Positions 24,465 through 33,745 are shown, counted from the first letter of the stretch. The stretch is DNA of 64,000 bases from JAMIFV01 sp035906055 (GCA_035906055.1 JAMIFV010000030.1:1-64000); one strand, 5' to 3'. Numbers and translations are program-made. The notes: generated from the sequence alone by a model not told the origin.

Positions 24465-25894
24465 CATTATGGACGAGTGAGGAGATTGTCGAAGCAACGG
24501 GAGGCAGGCTGGAAGGCTCGGCGTTCACGGTGGAATCTGTCGCTATCGACAGCCGCAAGCTGGAGCCACGCTCTTTCTTTGTTGCGCTCAAAGGCGAAAA
24601 GATGAACGGGCATGACTTTGTGCAGGCGGCCATAGAGCGCGGCGCGGCGGCGTCACTGGTAGACCATGTGCCAGCCAGCGTACAGGGCAAAAGCTGCTTT
24701 ATCGTGGTGCCTGACGTGTATGAAGCGCTGCTTGCACTGGCGCGTGCGTCGCGCGCACGGGTGAAGGGCAAGGTCATAGGCGTTACCGGCAGCGTGGGCA
24801 AGACCGGCACCAAGGAAGCCATCCGCATTGCCGCAGCCAGCGCTGGCAAGGTCTATGCCACGCATGGCAATCTCAATAACCATTTCGGCCTGCCGCTCAG
24901 CCTGTGCAACCTGCCGCGCGATACCGATTTCGGCGTGTTCGAGCTGGGCATGAACCATGCGGGCGAAATCTCCGCGCTCACCAGGCTGGCAAAGCCCGAC
25001 GTGGCGGTGATCACCACCGTTGAGCCTGCGCATCTGGAATTCTTTGCCAGCGTCGATGCCATTGCCGACGCCAAGGCGGAGATAATGGAAGGCATCACCC
25101 CCGGCGGCACCATTATACTTAACAAGGATAATCCCTTTTTTGAGAAGCTGCAGGTGTATGCGCGCAAATATGCCGTGCCCAACATTATCGCGTTCGGCGA
25201 GCATGAGGGGGCGGACTTCAGGTTGACGAGCTACGCACCCGAAGGACTCGGCTCGCGCGTGGAAGCCAACATCGCAGGCACGCCGATCACCTATCGTCTG
25301 GGCACGATCGGCAGGCATTACGCGCTGGCGTCGCTTTCCGTGCTGGCCGCCGCCACAGCCGCCGGTGCCGACCTTGCCAACTGCGCCGCCGCGCTTGCCC
25401 ATTTCCAGGAGCCGGAGGGCAGGGGCAGGCTGCACCGTGCCCAGCTGAAAAAAGGCGCGGTAACGGTGATAGATGACTGTTACAATGCCAGCCCCGCTTC
25501 CATGAGAGCCGCCATCCACAAGCTTGGCGAAGTGCATCAGTCGCTTGCCAGCAGGGGCCGCAAAGTGGTGATACTGGGCGACATGCTGGAACTAGGCGCT
25601 TCATCGCCCGATCTGCACCGCGCGTTGCTGGTGCCGCTGCAGGAAGCTGGCGTTCATCGTGTATTTCTTGCTGGAAATGCGATGAAAAACCTGTTTGATA
25701 TTTTACCCGATACCATGCGGGGTGGCTGGGCTGCGGATGCGGCAGGCCTGAAGGAAACCGTGATGAGTGCTCTGGGCAGGGAAGACATTATCCTTGTCAA
25801 AGGCTCGCGCGGCAGCCGTATGGATATCGTGCGTGATGAAATTTATGCTAACAACGCTGGCCCGAAAGAAACGCAAGGGGGTGTACTCAATTAG
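24461..25894 (+). CDS. murF: UDP-MurNAc-tripeptide:D-Ala-D-Ala ligase MurF
   Basis: 477 aa. It adds the D-Ala-D-Ala dipeptide to complete UDP-MurNAc-pentapeptide. The N-terminal domain has SVAIDSRKLEPRSFFVALKG, the ATP loop is VTGSVGKTGTKEAI, and later blocks include LGMNHAGEISAL and VIDDCYNASPASM. The last codons, including the stop, lie in the left arm of a 272-bp foldback element (25876-26147), so the natural C-terminus may have been altered. Confidence 0.95.
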   Translation: MTLWTSEEIVEATGGRLEGSAFTVESVAIDSRKLEPRSFFVALKGEKMNGHDFVQAAIERGAAASLVDHVPASVQGKSCFIVVPDVYEALLALARASRARVKGKVIGVTGSVGKTGTKEAIRIAAASAGKVYATHGNLNNHFGLPLSLCNLPRDTDFGVFELGMNHAGEISALTRLAKPDVAVITTVEPAHLEFFASVDAIADAKAEIMEGITPGGTIILNKDNPFFEKLQVYARKYAVPNIIAFGEHEGADFRLTSYAPEGLGSRVEANIAGTPITYRLGTIGRHYALASLSVLAAATAAGADLANCAAALAHFQEPEGRGRLHRAQLKKGAVTVIDDCYNASPASMRAAIHKLGEVHQSLASRGRKVVILGDMLELGASSPDLHRALLVPLQEAGVHRVFLAGNAMKNLFDILPDTMRGGWAADAAGLKETVMSALGREDIILVKGSRGSRMDIVRDEIYANNAGPKETQGGVLN

Positions 25895-26147
25895 GTTATG
25901 CATTTTGTTGTAGGTAAAAATGGGATAGATGCTAGGAAGAAAGCGCTGGGGGTAGTTATTCATACCCCCAAGCCTTCTGACGACGCAGATGCCCGTTTTT
26001 ACCACAACCCGAAGGGCGATGTGAATTTTGTCGCCCGCCGCGTTGCAGCCTTTGCAGATATGAATAACTATCTGGCGCAGGCTGCGCCTTGCGAATCGAA
26101 CAAAATTCACTATCGCAAAATATGTAACCTAATTGAGGCCACCCCCT
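25876..26147. repeat. 272-bp foldback (near-palindromic) element between murF and mraY
   Basis: The two ends are inverted copies: 25876-25910 and 26113-26147 share AGGGGGTG, CTCAATTAGGTTA and ATTTTG. Pairing continues inward: TAGTTATTCATA (left half) matches TATGAATAACTA (right half), and the arms are similar over about 80 bases each. The left arm supplies the last codons and stop of murF; the right arm ends two bases before the mraY ATG. This is the structure of a MITE or palindromic element inserted at a junction that is usually only a few bases. Confidence 0.78.
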
Positions 26148-26149
26148 AA
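25898..26149 (+). CDS. Small open frame inside the foldback element, 83 aa (doubtful)
   Basis: An uninterrupted frame from ATG 25898 to a TAA whose last base is the A of the mraY start codon. The product (starting MHFVVGKNG) has no recognised domain. Because the DNA is nearly palindromic, the opposite strand also reads openly and starts with a similar MNFV segment, so openness alone proves little. It may be expressed by translational coupling between murF and mraY, or be a passive by-product of the repeat. Confidence 0.3.
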   Translation: MHFVVGKNGIDARKKALGVVIHTPKPSDDADARFYHNPKGDVNFVARRVAAFADMNNYLAQAAPCESNKIHYRKICNLIEATP

Positions 26150-27237
26150 TGCTGTATAATTTACTCTACCCCCTTGCACAGGACATCAGCCTTTTCAATC
26201 TCTTCAAATACCTGTCCTTCCGCAGCGGGGGCGCGGTGCTTACTTCGCTCCTTATCAGCTTCATTGTCGGGCCTCGTATCATCCGTTGGCTGAAAGCCAA
26301 GCAGAAGGAAGGCCAGCCCATCCGCGAGGACGGCCCCGAATCGCACCTGCTCACCAAGAAGGGCACGCCCACCATGGGCGGTTCCATGTGCCTGCTGGCG
26401 GTGGTGGTTTCCACGCTGCTCTGGGCGGACCTCACCAACCATTATGTATGGATCGTGCTGATGGTGACGGTGGGCTACGGCCTCATCGGCTTCTGCGACG
26501 ATTACCTCAAGCTTACCAAGCGCAACAGCAAAGGGCTTTCCAGTAAGGGAAAGCTGGTGGCGCAGTTCTCCATCGCGCTGCTGGCGGCGGTGTGGATCAA
26601 CAACGCGACGCCCGCCAATATCGCCAGCCATCTGGCCGTGCCTTTCTTCAAGGAGGTGTTGCTTGACCTTGGCCTGTTCTATCTTGTCTTCGCCATGTTC
26701 GTGATGGTGGGCGCGTCCAACGCCGTGAACCTGACCGACGGCCTTGACGGTCTGGCGATCGTGCCCGTGATGCTCGCCGCAGGCTGTTTCGCGCTCATCA
26801 CCTATCTGGTGGGCAATATCAAATTCGCCGACTACCTGCAGATACATTATGTGCCCGGTGCCGGTGAACTGGCCGTGTTCTGCGCCACGCTGGTGGGCGC
26901 TGGCCTCGGGTTCCTCTGGTTCAATGCGCCGCCCGCGCAGGTGTTCATGGGTGACACGGGCAGCCTCGCGTTCGGCGGCGCTCTGGGCGCTGTGGCCGTG
27001 GTTGCCAAGCATGAGCTGGTGCTGGGCATCGTCGGCGGCCTGTTCGTGCTGGAAGCGGTTTCGGTCATCATTCAGGTGGCGTCGTTCAAACTCACCGGCA
27101 AGCGCGTGTTCAAGATGGCGCCGCTGCATCACCATTTCGAGAAGAACGGCTGGAAGGAACCGACCATCGTCATCCGGTTCTGGATCATCGCCTGCATACT
27201 CGCGCTTATCGGTCTTTCAACCCTCAAACTCAGGTAA
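26149..27237 (+). CDS. mraY: Phospho-MurNAc-pentapeptide transferase MraY
   Basis: 362 aa with about ten membrane segments. It transfers phospho-MurNAc-pentapeptide to undecaprenyl phosphate, making lipid I. Diagnostic blocks are GTPTMGGSM, FCDDYLKL, NAVNLTDGLDGLAI, FMGDTGSLAFGG and PLHHHFEKNGW. The start is ATG 26149, immediately downstream of the foldback element. A second repeat element separates it from murD. Confidence 0.97.
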   Translation: MLYNLLYPLAQDISLFNLFKYLSFRSGGAVLTSLLISFIVGPRIIRWLKAKQKEGQPIREDGPESHLLTKKGTPTMGGSMCLLAVVVSTLLWADLTNHYVWIVLMVTVGYGLIGFCDDYLKLTKRNSKGLSSKGKLVAQFSIALLAAVWINNATPANIASHLAVPFFKEVLLDLGLFYLVFAMFVMVGASNAVNLTDGLDGLAIVPVMLAAGCFALITYLVGNIKFADYLQIHYVPGAGELAVFCATLVGAGLGFLWFNAPPAQVFMGDTGSLAFGGALGAVAVVAKHELVLGIVGGLFVLEAVSVIIQVASFKLTGKRVFKMAPLHHHFEKNGWKEPTIVIRFWIIACILALIGLSTLKLR

Positions 27238-27248
27238 AACCCACTCAT

Positions 27249-27376
27249 GGTCTCTACTGCGTCTTGCTGCAAACGGCAATTTTCTGCGATCCGCTACTCA
27301 TGTACTGGCGTGTACACTGCGTTGCGGTTCTCGAGAATCGCCGTTTTCGCCTCGCCGCAGCGAGAGCCTGAGCAGG
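27249..27376. repeat. About 130-bp imperfect hairpin element between mraY and murD
   Basis: The left half (GGTCTCTACTGCG, AAACGGCAATTTTCTGCGA, CCGCTACTCATGTAC) pairs with the reverse complement of the right half (GTACACTGCGTTGCGG, TCTCGAGAATCGCCGTTTT, CGCAGCGAGAGC). Each arm is about 60 bases with scattered mismatches and a short centre at about 27304-27312. It fills nearly the whole mraY-murD gap, which is usually close to zero in dcw clusters. Confidence 0.72.
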
Positions 27377-27392
27377 TTTAAGGGAAAATATT

Positions 27393-28823
27393 ATGATAGC
27401 GCTGCGTAAATATCAGGACAGGAAAGTAGGGGTGTTCGGCCTTGGCAAGTCGGGGCTGGCGACGGTTTCCGCATTGCTGGCCGGTGGTGCCGACGTGCTG
27501 GCGTGGGACGATACGGAAAAGAGCCGCGCCGAATTCTCGCGCAACGTAACCGAAGGCAAGGCGCGCCTGCAGAACCCCAACCAGTGGCCCTGGGCGGAGC
27601 TTGATGTGCTGGTGCTGAGCCCCGGCGTGCCGCTCACGCACCCCAAGCCGCATGATGCGGTCATCAGGGCGCAGGAAGCGGGCGTGCGGGTGATAGGCGA
27701 CATCGAACTGCTCTGCGAAGCGCAGCCCCATGCGCGTAAAATCGCCATCACCGGCACTAACGGCAAATCCACCACCACGTCGCTGATCGGGCATATCATC
27801 GCCGCAGCGGGCGGCGCGCCGGAAGTGGGCGGCAATCTCGGAACGCCTGCATTGTCGCTCTCGCCGCTGAGCTCGGAAGGCTGCTACGTGCTGGAACTTT
27901 CCTCCTACCAGCTTGACCTTGTGCAGACCGCACGCTTCAACATTGCGATGCTGCTTAACGTGACGCCTGACCATATCGACCGCCATGGCAGCATGGCGGG
28001 CTATGTAGAGGCGAAGGCGCATATCTTTGACCGCCAGGCCAAGCATGACTATGCCATCGTCAGTATCGACGACGATTACTCGCGTTCCGTCTATGCATCA
28101 ACCAAGCAGCACTCCAAGGCGCAGGTGGTGGGCATTTCCACCACGCATGAGCTTAAACAGGGCGTGTTCGTGGATAAGGAGGGCATGCTGCATGACATGC
28201 TCAATCCGTTGCAGCCTGCGTTCATCGAGCTGCAGGCCATCCAGAACCTCACCGGCAGGCATAACTGGCAAAACGCCGCTTTCGCCTATGCCGCGTGCAG
28301 GCTGTATGGGCTTTCACACGGGACGATAGAAAAAGGCCTGCGCAGCTATCCGGGGCTTCGCCACCGCCTGCAGGTGGTCAACACCATCCATGGCGTGCGT
28401 TTTGTCAATGACAGCAAGGCCACCAATGCCGACGCCACCTCAAACGCGCTGGCGCCTTTCACCAACATCTACTGGATCGCGGGCGGCAAGGCCAAGGAAG
28501 GCGGTATCGAGTCGCTGCAGAAATATCATCCCAACATTGCGCATGTGTTCCTCATCGGCGAGGCGGAGTCCGCATTCGCGCAGACCATCGGCACGCAGTT
28601 GCCTTACACGCGCTGCGGCACGCTGGCCAATGCGTTCAACTGCGCGGCGGAAATGGCTTTTGCCGATAAGAAACAGGGGGCGGTGGTGCTGTTGTCTCCG
28701 GCCTGCGCCTCCTTCGACCAGTGGAAGAATTTTGAAGAGCGCGGCGATGCGTTCTGCCTGATGGCGGAGCGCCTGCTGGATAACGTGCTCAAAGGAAAGA
28801 AGGGCAAGGTCGATGCGGTTTGA
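27393..28823 (+). CDS. murD: UDP-MurNAc-L-Ala:D-Glu ligase MurD
   Basis: 476 aa. It adds D-glutamate to UDP-MurNAc-L-Ala. The N-terminal Rossmann part begins VGVFGLGKSGLATVSALLAG, the ATP loop is TGTNGKSTTTSLIGH, followed by NLGTPAL and NVTPDHIDRHGS, and the C-terminal domain has FVNDSKATNADAT and WIAGGKAKEGG. It overlaps ftsW by 11 bases. Confidence 0.97.
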   Translation: MIALRKYQDRKVGVFGLGKSGLATVSALLAGGADVLAWDDTEKSRAEFSRNVTEGKARLQNPNQWPWAELDVLVLSPGVPLTHPKPHDAVIRAQEAGVRVIGDIELLCEAQPHARKIAITGTNGKSTTTSLIGHIIAAAGGAPEVGGNLGTPALSLSPLSSEGCYVLELSSYQLDLVQTARFNIAMLLNVTPDHIDRHGSMAGYVEAKAHIFDRQAKHDYAIVSIDDDYSRSVYASTKQHSKAQVVGISTTHELKQGVFVDKEGMLHDMLNPLQPAFIELQAIQNLTGRHNWQNAAFAYAACRLYGLSHGTIEKGLRSYPGLRHRLQVVNTIHGVRFVNDSKATNADATSNALAPFTNIYWIAGGKAKEGGIESLQKYHPNIAHVFLIGEAESAFAQTIGTQLPYTRCGTLANAFNCAAEMAFADKKQGAVVLLSPACASFDQWKNFEERGDAFCLMAERLLDNVLKGKKGKVDAV

Positions 28824-29940
28824 CAGGACCAGCCAGAGCGCGTTCGGCAAATGGTGGTGGACGGTAGACCACAAGGCCATGCTGGCGCTGCTTATGCTGA
28901 TGTGCCTTGGTGCCATTCTCGTCACCGCATCAAGTCCGGCGGTCGCCACCCGTATCGGGGTTGGTCAGTTCCATTTCGTTAACCGCCAGTACATGTTTCT
29001 GTTTTTATCACTGATAGTAATGGTGGCTGTTTCCATGCTTTCGGTGCGCAACGTGCGGCGGCTGGCCGTGATGGGGTTCCTCGCTGCGCTTGGCCTCATG
29101 TTGCTGCTGCCGCTCATAGGTGTAGAGACAAAAGGCTCCAAACGCTGGCTGACGCTTGTGGGGGTCTCCATTCAGCCCTCGGAATTCCTGAAGCCCTGCA
29201 TGGCGGTGGTGACGGCGTGGATCTTCTACCTGCGCTCCAAATACATAGAGTTTCCCGGCTGGCGTATCGCGGTGGGCGTATACGGGCTGGTGGTGGTATT
29301 GCTGCTGTTGCAGCCGGACCTCGGCATGGTGATAACCGTATCCGCCATGTGGGGCGTGCAGTTCTTCCTTGCGGGCATGCCGCTCATCTGGGTGCTGCTG
29401 ATGGTGCTGACCGCACCTATAGGCTTGTTCGGCGCGTATCATTTTTTTCCGCATGTGAAGAAGCGTATTGATAATTTCATGGACCCTTCCACCGGCGACA
29501 ATTATCAGGTGGAAAAATCCAAGGAGGCCTTTGCCAATGGCGGCTTTTTTGGGCAGGGCCCGGGCGAAGGCAAGGTGAAGCTTTCATTACCCGACTCCCA
29601 TACCGATTTCGTCTATGCCGTGGCGGGTGAAGAATTCGGCCTGCTGTTCTGCCTGTTGATTCTTGCTTTGTTCGCGTTCGTAGTGCTGCGCGGCATGGTG
29701 AATATCATGAACGAAAAGGACTCCTTCGTTATGATCGCGGTTACCGGACTTCTTACCCAGTTCGGCATTCAGGCCATGATCAATATGGGCGTGGCGGTTA
29801 ACCTGCTGCCCGCCAAAGGAATGACGCTGCCGCTTATCAGTTACGGCGGGTCGTCGCTCATTGCGATTGCAGTGGGAATGGGTATGATGCTGGCGCTGAC
29901 GCGAAAGCGTTTCGGAAATACGCATACCAAGAGGTCATAA
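28813..29940 (+). CDS. ftsW: Septal peptidoglycan polymerase FtsW
   Basis: A 375-aa SEDS-family glycosyltransferase with about ten membrane segments that polymerises lipid II at the septum with FtsI. Recognisable blocks are FVNRQYMFLFLSL, KGSKRWLTLVGVSIQPSEFLK, PDLGMVITV, DSHTDFVYAVAGEEFG and LPLISYGGSSLI. The start overlaps murD. Confidence 0.96.
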   Translation: MRFDRTSQSAFGKWWWTVDHKAMLALLMLMCLGAILVTASSPAVATRIGVGQFHFVNRQYMFLFLSLIVMVAVSMLSVRNVRRLAVMGFLAALGLMLLLPLIGVETKGSKRWLTLVGVSIQPSEFLKPCMAVVTAWIFYLRSKYIEFPGWRIAVGVYGLVVVLLLLQPDLGMVITVSAMWGVQFFLAGMPLIWVLLMVLTAPIGLFGAYHFFPHVKKRIDNFMDPSTGDNYQVEKSKEAFANGGFFGQGPGEGKVKLSLPDSHTDFVYAVAGEEFGLLFCLLILALFAFVVLRGMVNIMNEKDSFVMIAVTGLLTQFGIQAMINMGVAVNLLPAKGMTLPLISYGGSSLIAIAVGMGMMLALTRKRFGNTHTKRS

Positions 29941-29941
29941 C

Positions 29942-30190
29942 GTGTTACTTCTCGTCAATATCGCCGGTGTTGCAGGGGTTTTTGCAATGCTCGTCGGCTA
30001 CTACCTGTTGCAGCAGGGCAAGGTGAGCGCGCACCAGCCGCTATACCTGTGGCTCAATTTCTGGGGCGGCTGTGCGGTGATCCTGTCGCTGATGTGGGAA
30101 TGGAACCTGCCCGCCTTCATGATGGAAATGGCGTGGGTGACGATCAGCGCGATGAGCTTGTGGCGCATCAGGAGGGAAAAGCGCGCATGA
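29942..30190 (+). CDS. CBU_0592-like small membrane protein
   Basis: An 82-aa protein with two or three hydrophobic helices. The layout (NIAGVAGVFAMLVGYYLLQ, then a Trp-rich second segment and a short basic tail) resembles the CBU_0592 membrane protein family. GTG 29942 follows the ftsW stop by one base, and the stop overlaps the murG start (ATGA), so it is embedded in the dcw operon. It is not part of the standard dcw set. Function unknown. Confidence 0.65.
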   Translation: MLLLVNIAGVAGVFAMLVGYYLLQQGKVSAHQPLYLWLNFWGGCAVILSLMWEWNLPAFMMEMAWVTISAMSLWRIRREKRA

Positions 30191-31332
30191 GCAATGCACC
30201 CAATCCACTTATCATATTGGCGGCAGGCGGCACGGGGGGGCATGTGTTCCCGGCGGAAGCGCTGGCGGAAGCGATGCTCGCCGCCGGAAGCAAGGTGGCG
30301 CTCGTCACCGATAAACGCTTTCATTACAGCAAGGGCACGCTCGGGAAAATTCCACATTACACTATCCGTTCGGGCACGTTCGGCAGGGGCTTTCTGGGCA
30401 AGATAACGGCCATTGCCGATACCGGCATCGGCATCGTGCAGGCCATGTCGCTGCTCAGGCGGCTTGCGCCGTCCGTGGTGGTGGGGTTCGGCGGCTACCC
30501 GTCCTTCCCTACCGTGTATGCCGCAACTATCCTTGGCATTCCCACGGTCATCCATGAGCAGAACTCGGTGCTCGGGCGCGCCAACCGTATGCTGGTTAAG
30601 CGCGTAAGCAGCATCGCCACCACCTTCCCCGATACGCGCTTTATTCCCCCGGAAGTGGCAAACAAGGTAACGCTCACCGGCAATCCCGTGCGTGCCGCCA
30701 TTCGTGCGTTGCGCGGGGTGCCCTATTCCGAGATCGTGGATGACGGCAATATGCGCATACTGGTAACGGGCGGCAGCCAGGGCGCTTCGGTGTTCAGCCT
30801 TGTGGTGCCCAGGGCCATTGCTGCATTGCCGCAGGCCATCCGCCAGCGCATACGCATAGACCAGCAATGCCGCGAGGCGGATATTGATGCCACCCGCGCC
30901 GCCTACCAGCAGATGGGGGTGAGCGCCGATGTTTCCAGTTTCTTTGCCGATATTCCCGCGCGCCTCGCCTCGGCGCATCTGGTGATTGCGCGGGCAGGGG
31001 CTTCCACGCTGGCGGAGCTTATGGCCTCCGGCAGGCCATCCATTGTGGTTCCGCTGCCCACGGCAATGGATAACCATCAGTATTTTAATGCAAATTCACT
31101 TGAAACCTCAGGCTCCGGCTGGACGATGCCGCAGGACGGCTTTACGCCGGAGGCACTTTCAGCGCGTTTGGAGGCGTTTATCAGGCTACCCGGCACCCTG
31201 GCGAGGGCTGCCGCCGCCGCCCGTGAAGCCGGAAAAGAAAATGCAGCCGAGCGCCTGTGCACCCTTGTCCAAAGCGTTGTAAAAAGGCATAAGACTGTGT
31301 CGCTGAAAACAGATACGGACCAAGCCGCATGA
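30187..31332 (+). CDS. murG: MurG, lipid II-forming GlcNAc transferase
   Basis: 381 aa. This membrane-associated GT-B enzyme transfers GlcNAc from UDP-GlcNAc to lipid I. It has the N-terminal loop LAAGGTGGHVFPAEALAEA, the second glycine loop VTGGSQGASVFS and the donor-binding IARAGASTLAELMASGRP. The start at ATG 30187 overlaps the preceding small membrane gene and is the first codon before the conserved N-terminus. The stop overlaps murC. Confidence 0.96.
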   Translation: MSNAPNPLIILAAGGTGGHVFPAEALAEAMLAAGSKVALVTDKRFHYSKGTLGKIPHYTIRSGTFGRGFLGKITAIADTGIGIVQAMSLLRRLAPSVVVGFGGYPSFPTVYAATILGIPTVIHEQNSVLGRANRMLVKRVSSIATTFPDTRFIPPEVANKVTLTGNPVRAAIRALRGVPYSEIVDDGNMRILVTGGSQGASVFSLVVPRAIAALPQAIRQRIRIDQQCREADIDATRAAYQQMGVSADVSSFFADIPARLASAHLVIARAGASTLAELMASGRPSIVVPLPTAMDNHQYFNANSLETSGSGWTMPQDGFTPEALSARLEAFIRLPGTLARAAAAAREAGKENAAERLCTLVQSVVKRHKTVSLKTDTDQAA

Positions 31333-32813
31333 ACGTGACTCCGATTCGCCAGAAAGCCCTTCCCATAGCGCGCCACCTGCCGCTGGATGTGGGCACGCTC
31401 CATTTTGTCGGCATCGGCGGCATCGGCATGAGCGGCATCGCCGAAATTCTGCATAACCTCGGCTATAAAGTGCAGGGGTCAGACCTTTCCGAGAGCTATA
31501 ACCTTGACCGCCTGCGCAAGCTGGGCGTGAAGGTGGCGGTCGGCCATGCGGCGGAAAATATCCGCGATGCTACCATAGTGATTATCTCCTCCGCCGTGAA
31601 GCAGGACAATCCCGAAGTGATGGCGGCGCGCGCTGCGCGCATTCCCATTGTGCGCCGCTCGGAAATGCTCGCGGAGCTCATGCGCCTGAAGATGACCGTG
31701 TCGGTTGCAGGCACGCATGGCAAGACCACTACCACGTCGCTCATGGCGGCGTTGTTCGATGCGGCGCAGCTTGCGCCCACCGTCATCAATGGCGGCATCA
31801 TCAATTCTTACGGAACCAATGCCAGGCTCGGCGCCGGTGACTGGATGGTGGTGGAAGCGGACGAATCCGACGGCACGTTCGTCAAGCTGCCTTCCACGCT
31901 TGCCATCGTCACAAACATTGACCCCGAGCATCTGGATTATTTCGGCACGTTCGACAATCTCAAAGCTACTTTCCAGCAGTTCGTGGAGAATATCCCGTTC
32001 TATGGTTTCGGCGTGCTGTGCATCGACCATCCGCAAGTGCAGGCGCTTATCGGCAAGATCCGCGACCGCCGCATCATCTCCTACGGCACGAGCCCGCAGG
32101 CGGACGTGCGTGCCGTGCAGATCCGCCGCGATACATCCGGCCAGATTTTCGACATTGAAGTGGCGGGCGGCGAGTATGTTATAAAAGACGTTCTGCTGCC
32201 GATGCACGGCGAGCATAACATCCGCAACGCGCTGGCGGTTGCCGCCGTTGGGTTGGAGCTGAAAATGCCGGTGGATACCATCAAGAAGGCCTTTGCAGGC
32301 TTTGGCGGCGTGAAACGCCGCTTCACCAAGACCGGCGAATCCGCAGGCGTAACGATCATTGACGATTACGGGCATCATCCGGTAGAAATTGCCGCGACGC
32401 TGAAGGCTGCGCGCGAATCGCTTGGCGAGCCGACGAAAGAAGGTGGGGGTGGCCGCGTCATTGCCGTGGTGCAGCCGCACCGTTATACCCGTGTACGCGA
32501 CCTGTTCGCGCAGTTCTGCACCTGCTTTAACGACGCCGACGTGGTTGTCGTTTCCGAAATATACTCCGCAGGCGAAGAACCGATCGAGAATATAAGCCGT
32601 GACGCGCTGGTGGTGGGCCTGCAGGGAGCAGGGCATCGCCGCGTGCTGCCGCTGGAAGACCAGAAAGCCCTTGCCGGGCTGATAAAAGCCGAAGCGCGCG
32701 CAGGCGACCTTGTGGTGTGCCTTGGCGCAGGCAGCATCAGCAAATGGGCGTACAGCCTGCCGGAAGAACTCGATAAACTGAATAAGAAAGAGCCGAAAAG
32801 AGCCAAGAAATGA
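31329..32813 (+). CDS. murC: UDP-MurNAc:L-Ala ligase MurC
   Basis: 494 aa. It catalyses the first amino-acid addition to UDP-MurNAc. It has the N-terminal FVGIGGIGMSGIAEIL, the ATP loop VAGTHGKTTTTSLMA, VVEADESDGTFVKL, NIDPEHLDYFG and C-terminal IIDDYGHHPVEIAATLKAAR. It overlaps murG and murB by four bases each. Confidence 0.97.
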   Translation: MNVTPIRQKALPIARHLPLDVGTLHFVGIGGIGMSGIAEILHNLGYKVQGSDLSESYNLDRLRKLGVKVAVGHAAENIRDATIVIISSAVKQDNPEVMAARAARIPIVRRSEMLAELMRLKMTVSVAGTHGKTTTTSLMAALFDAAQLAPTVINGGIINSYGTNARLGAGDWMVVEADESDGTFVKLPSTLAIVTNIDPEHLDYFGTFDNLKATFQQFVENIPFYGFGVLCIDHPQVQALIGKIRDRRIISYGTSPQADVRAVQIRRDTSGQIFDIEVAGGEYVIKDVLLPMHGEHNIRNALAVAAVGLELKMPVDTIKKAFAGFGGVKRRFTKTGESAGVTIIDDYGHHPVEIAATLKAARESLGEPTKEGGGGRVIAVVQPHRYTRVRDLFAQFCTCFNDADVVVVSEIYSAGEEPIENISRDALVVGLQGAGHRRVLPLEDQKALAGLIKAEARAGDLVVCLGAGSISKWAYSLPEELDKLNKKEPKRAKK

Positions 32814-33745
32814 TGCATTCTACGGATATACTTTCAAGGCTACCTGCCACGCGTGGCCGCCTGCGTGCGGATGCGGACCTTGGCAAGGCTACGTGGTTCC
32901 AGACCGGAGGCCTTGCTGAAGTGCTCTTCAGGCCGGACGACGCGGACGATCTCGCGGAATTCCTGCGCCTTGTGCCTAAGAATATCCCGCTTACCATCCT
33001 CGGTGTCGGTTCCAACATTCTCGTGCGTGACGGCGGCATCGAAGGTGTGGTCATCCGCCTTGGCCGTGGTTTCACCACCTGCTATTCGCAGGGTGACAGG
33101 CTGGTGGTAGGCGCTGGCTGCCTCAACGCCAACGCCACCGTTATCGCCCAGCAATACGGCATCGGCGGCCTTGAGTTCCTAAGCGGCATCCCCGGCACGA
33201 TCGGCGGCGCACTGGCCATGAACGCGGGCGCTTACGGCACCGAGACCAAGGACGTTCTGGTAAGCGCCGAAGCGATCGACCCGCAGGGCCGCAAGCACAC
33301 GCTGACAGCCAAAGACATGGGTTACAGCTACCGCCATTGCTCCATCCCTGAAGGCTGGGTGTTCACCAATGCCGTGCTGCAGGGCAAGGCCGAAAAACCG
33401 GAGAAGATCGCCAGCCGCATGGAAACCATCGCGCGCGAGCGTAACCTCACGCAGCCGGTGCGTTCGCGCACGGGCGGCAGCACGTTCAAGAATCCCGAAG
33501 GCTACAAGGCGTGGAAGCTTATTGACGAAGCCGGTTGCCGTGCCATGAAGGTTGGCGGCGCTATGGTGTCCGACCTGCATTGCAATTTCATGATCAATAC
33601 CGGCGATGCCACCTCGCAGGACCTCGAAACACTGGGCGAAAAAGTGCGCGAGCGCGTGCTGGCCACGTCCGGCATCACGCTGGAATGGGAAATTAAACGC
33701 ATTGGCGCCAAGCTGATGAAAAAGCAGGAAATGGCGGTGGCGTAA
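32810..33745 (+). CDS. murB: UDP-N-acetylenolpyruvoylglucosamine reductase MurB
   Basis: A 311-aa FAD enzyme that reduces UDP-GlcNAc-enolpyruvate to UDP-MurNAc with NADPH. FAD-binding blocks are TILGVGSNILVRDGGIEGVV and FLSGIPGTIGGALAMNAGAYG. The type I active-site serine region is RTGGSTFKNP. It overlaps murC. After the stop a repeat (33759-33791) and a GIY-YIG gene intervene before ddl. Confidence 0.96.
   Translation: MMHSTDILSRLPATRGRLRADADLGKATWFQTGGLAEVLFRPDDADDLAEFLRLVPKNIPLTILGVGSNILVRDGGIEGVVIRLGRGFTTCYSQGDRLVVGAGCLNANATVIAQQYGIGGLEFLSGIPGTIGGALAMNAGAYGTETKDVLVSAEAIDPQGRKHTLTAKDMGYSYRHCSIPEGWVFTNAVLQGKAEKPEKIASRMETIARERNLTQPVRSRTGGSTFKNPEGYKAWKLIDEAGCRAMKVGGAMVSDLHCNFMINTGDATSQDLETLGEKVRERVLATSGITLEWEIKRIGAKLMKKQEMAVA

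Noticed and set aside
25703..26110. A minus-strand frame of 135 codons across the end of murF and the foldback element
   Set aside because: It is open mainly because the element is nearly palindromic, and most of the rest is antisense to murF.
31479..32636. A 385-codon minus-strand frame opposite murC
   Set aside because: Shadow frame of murC; no recognisable domain and no plausible start signal.
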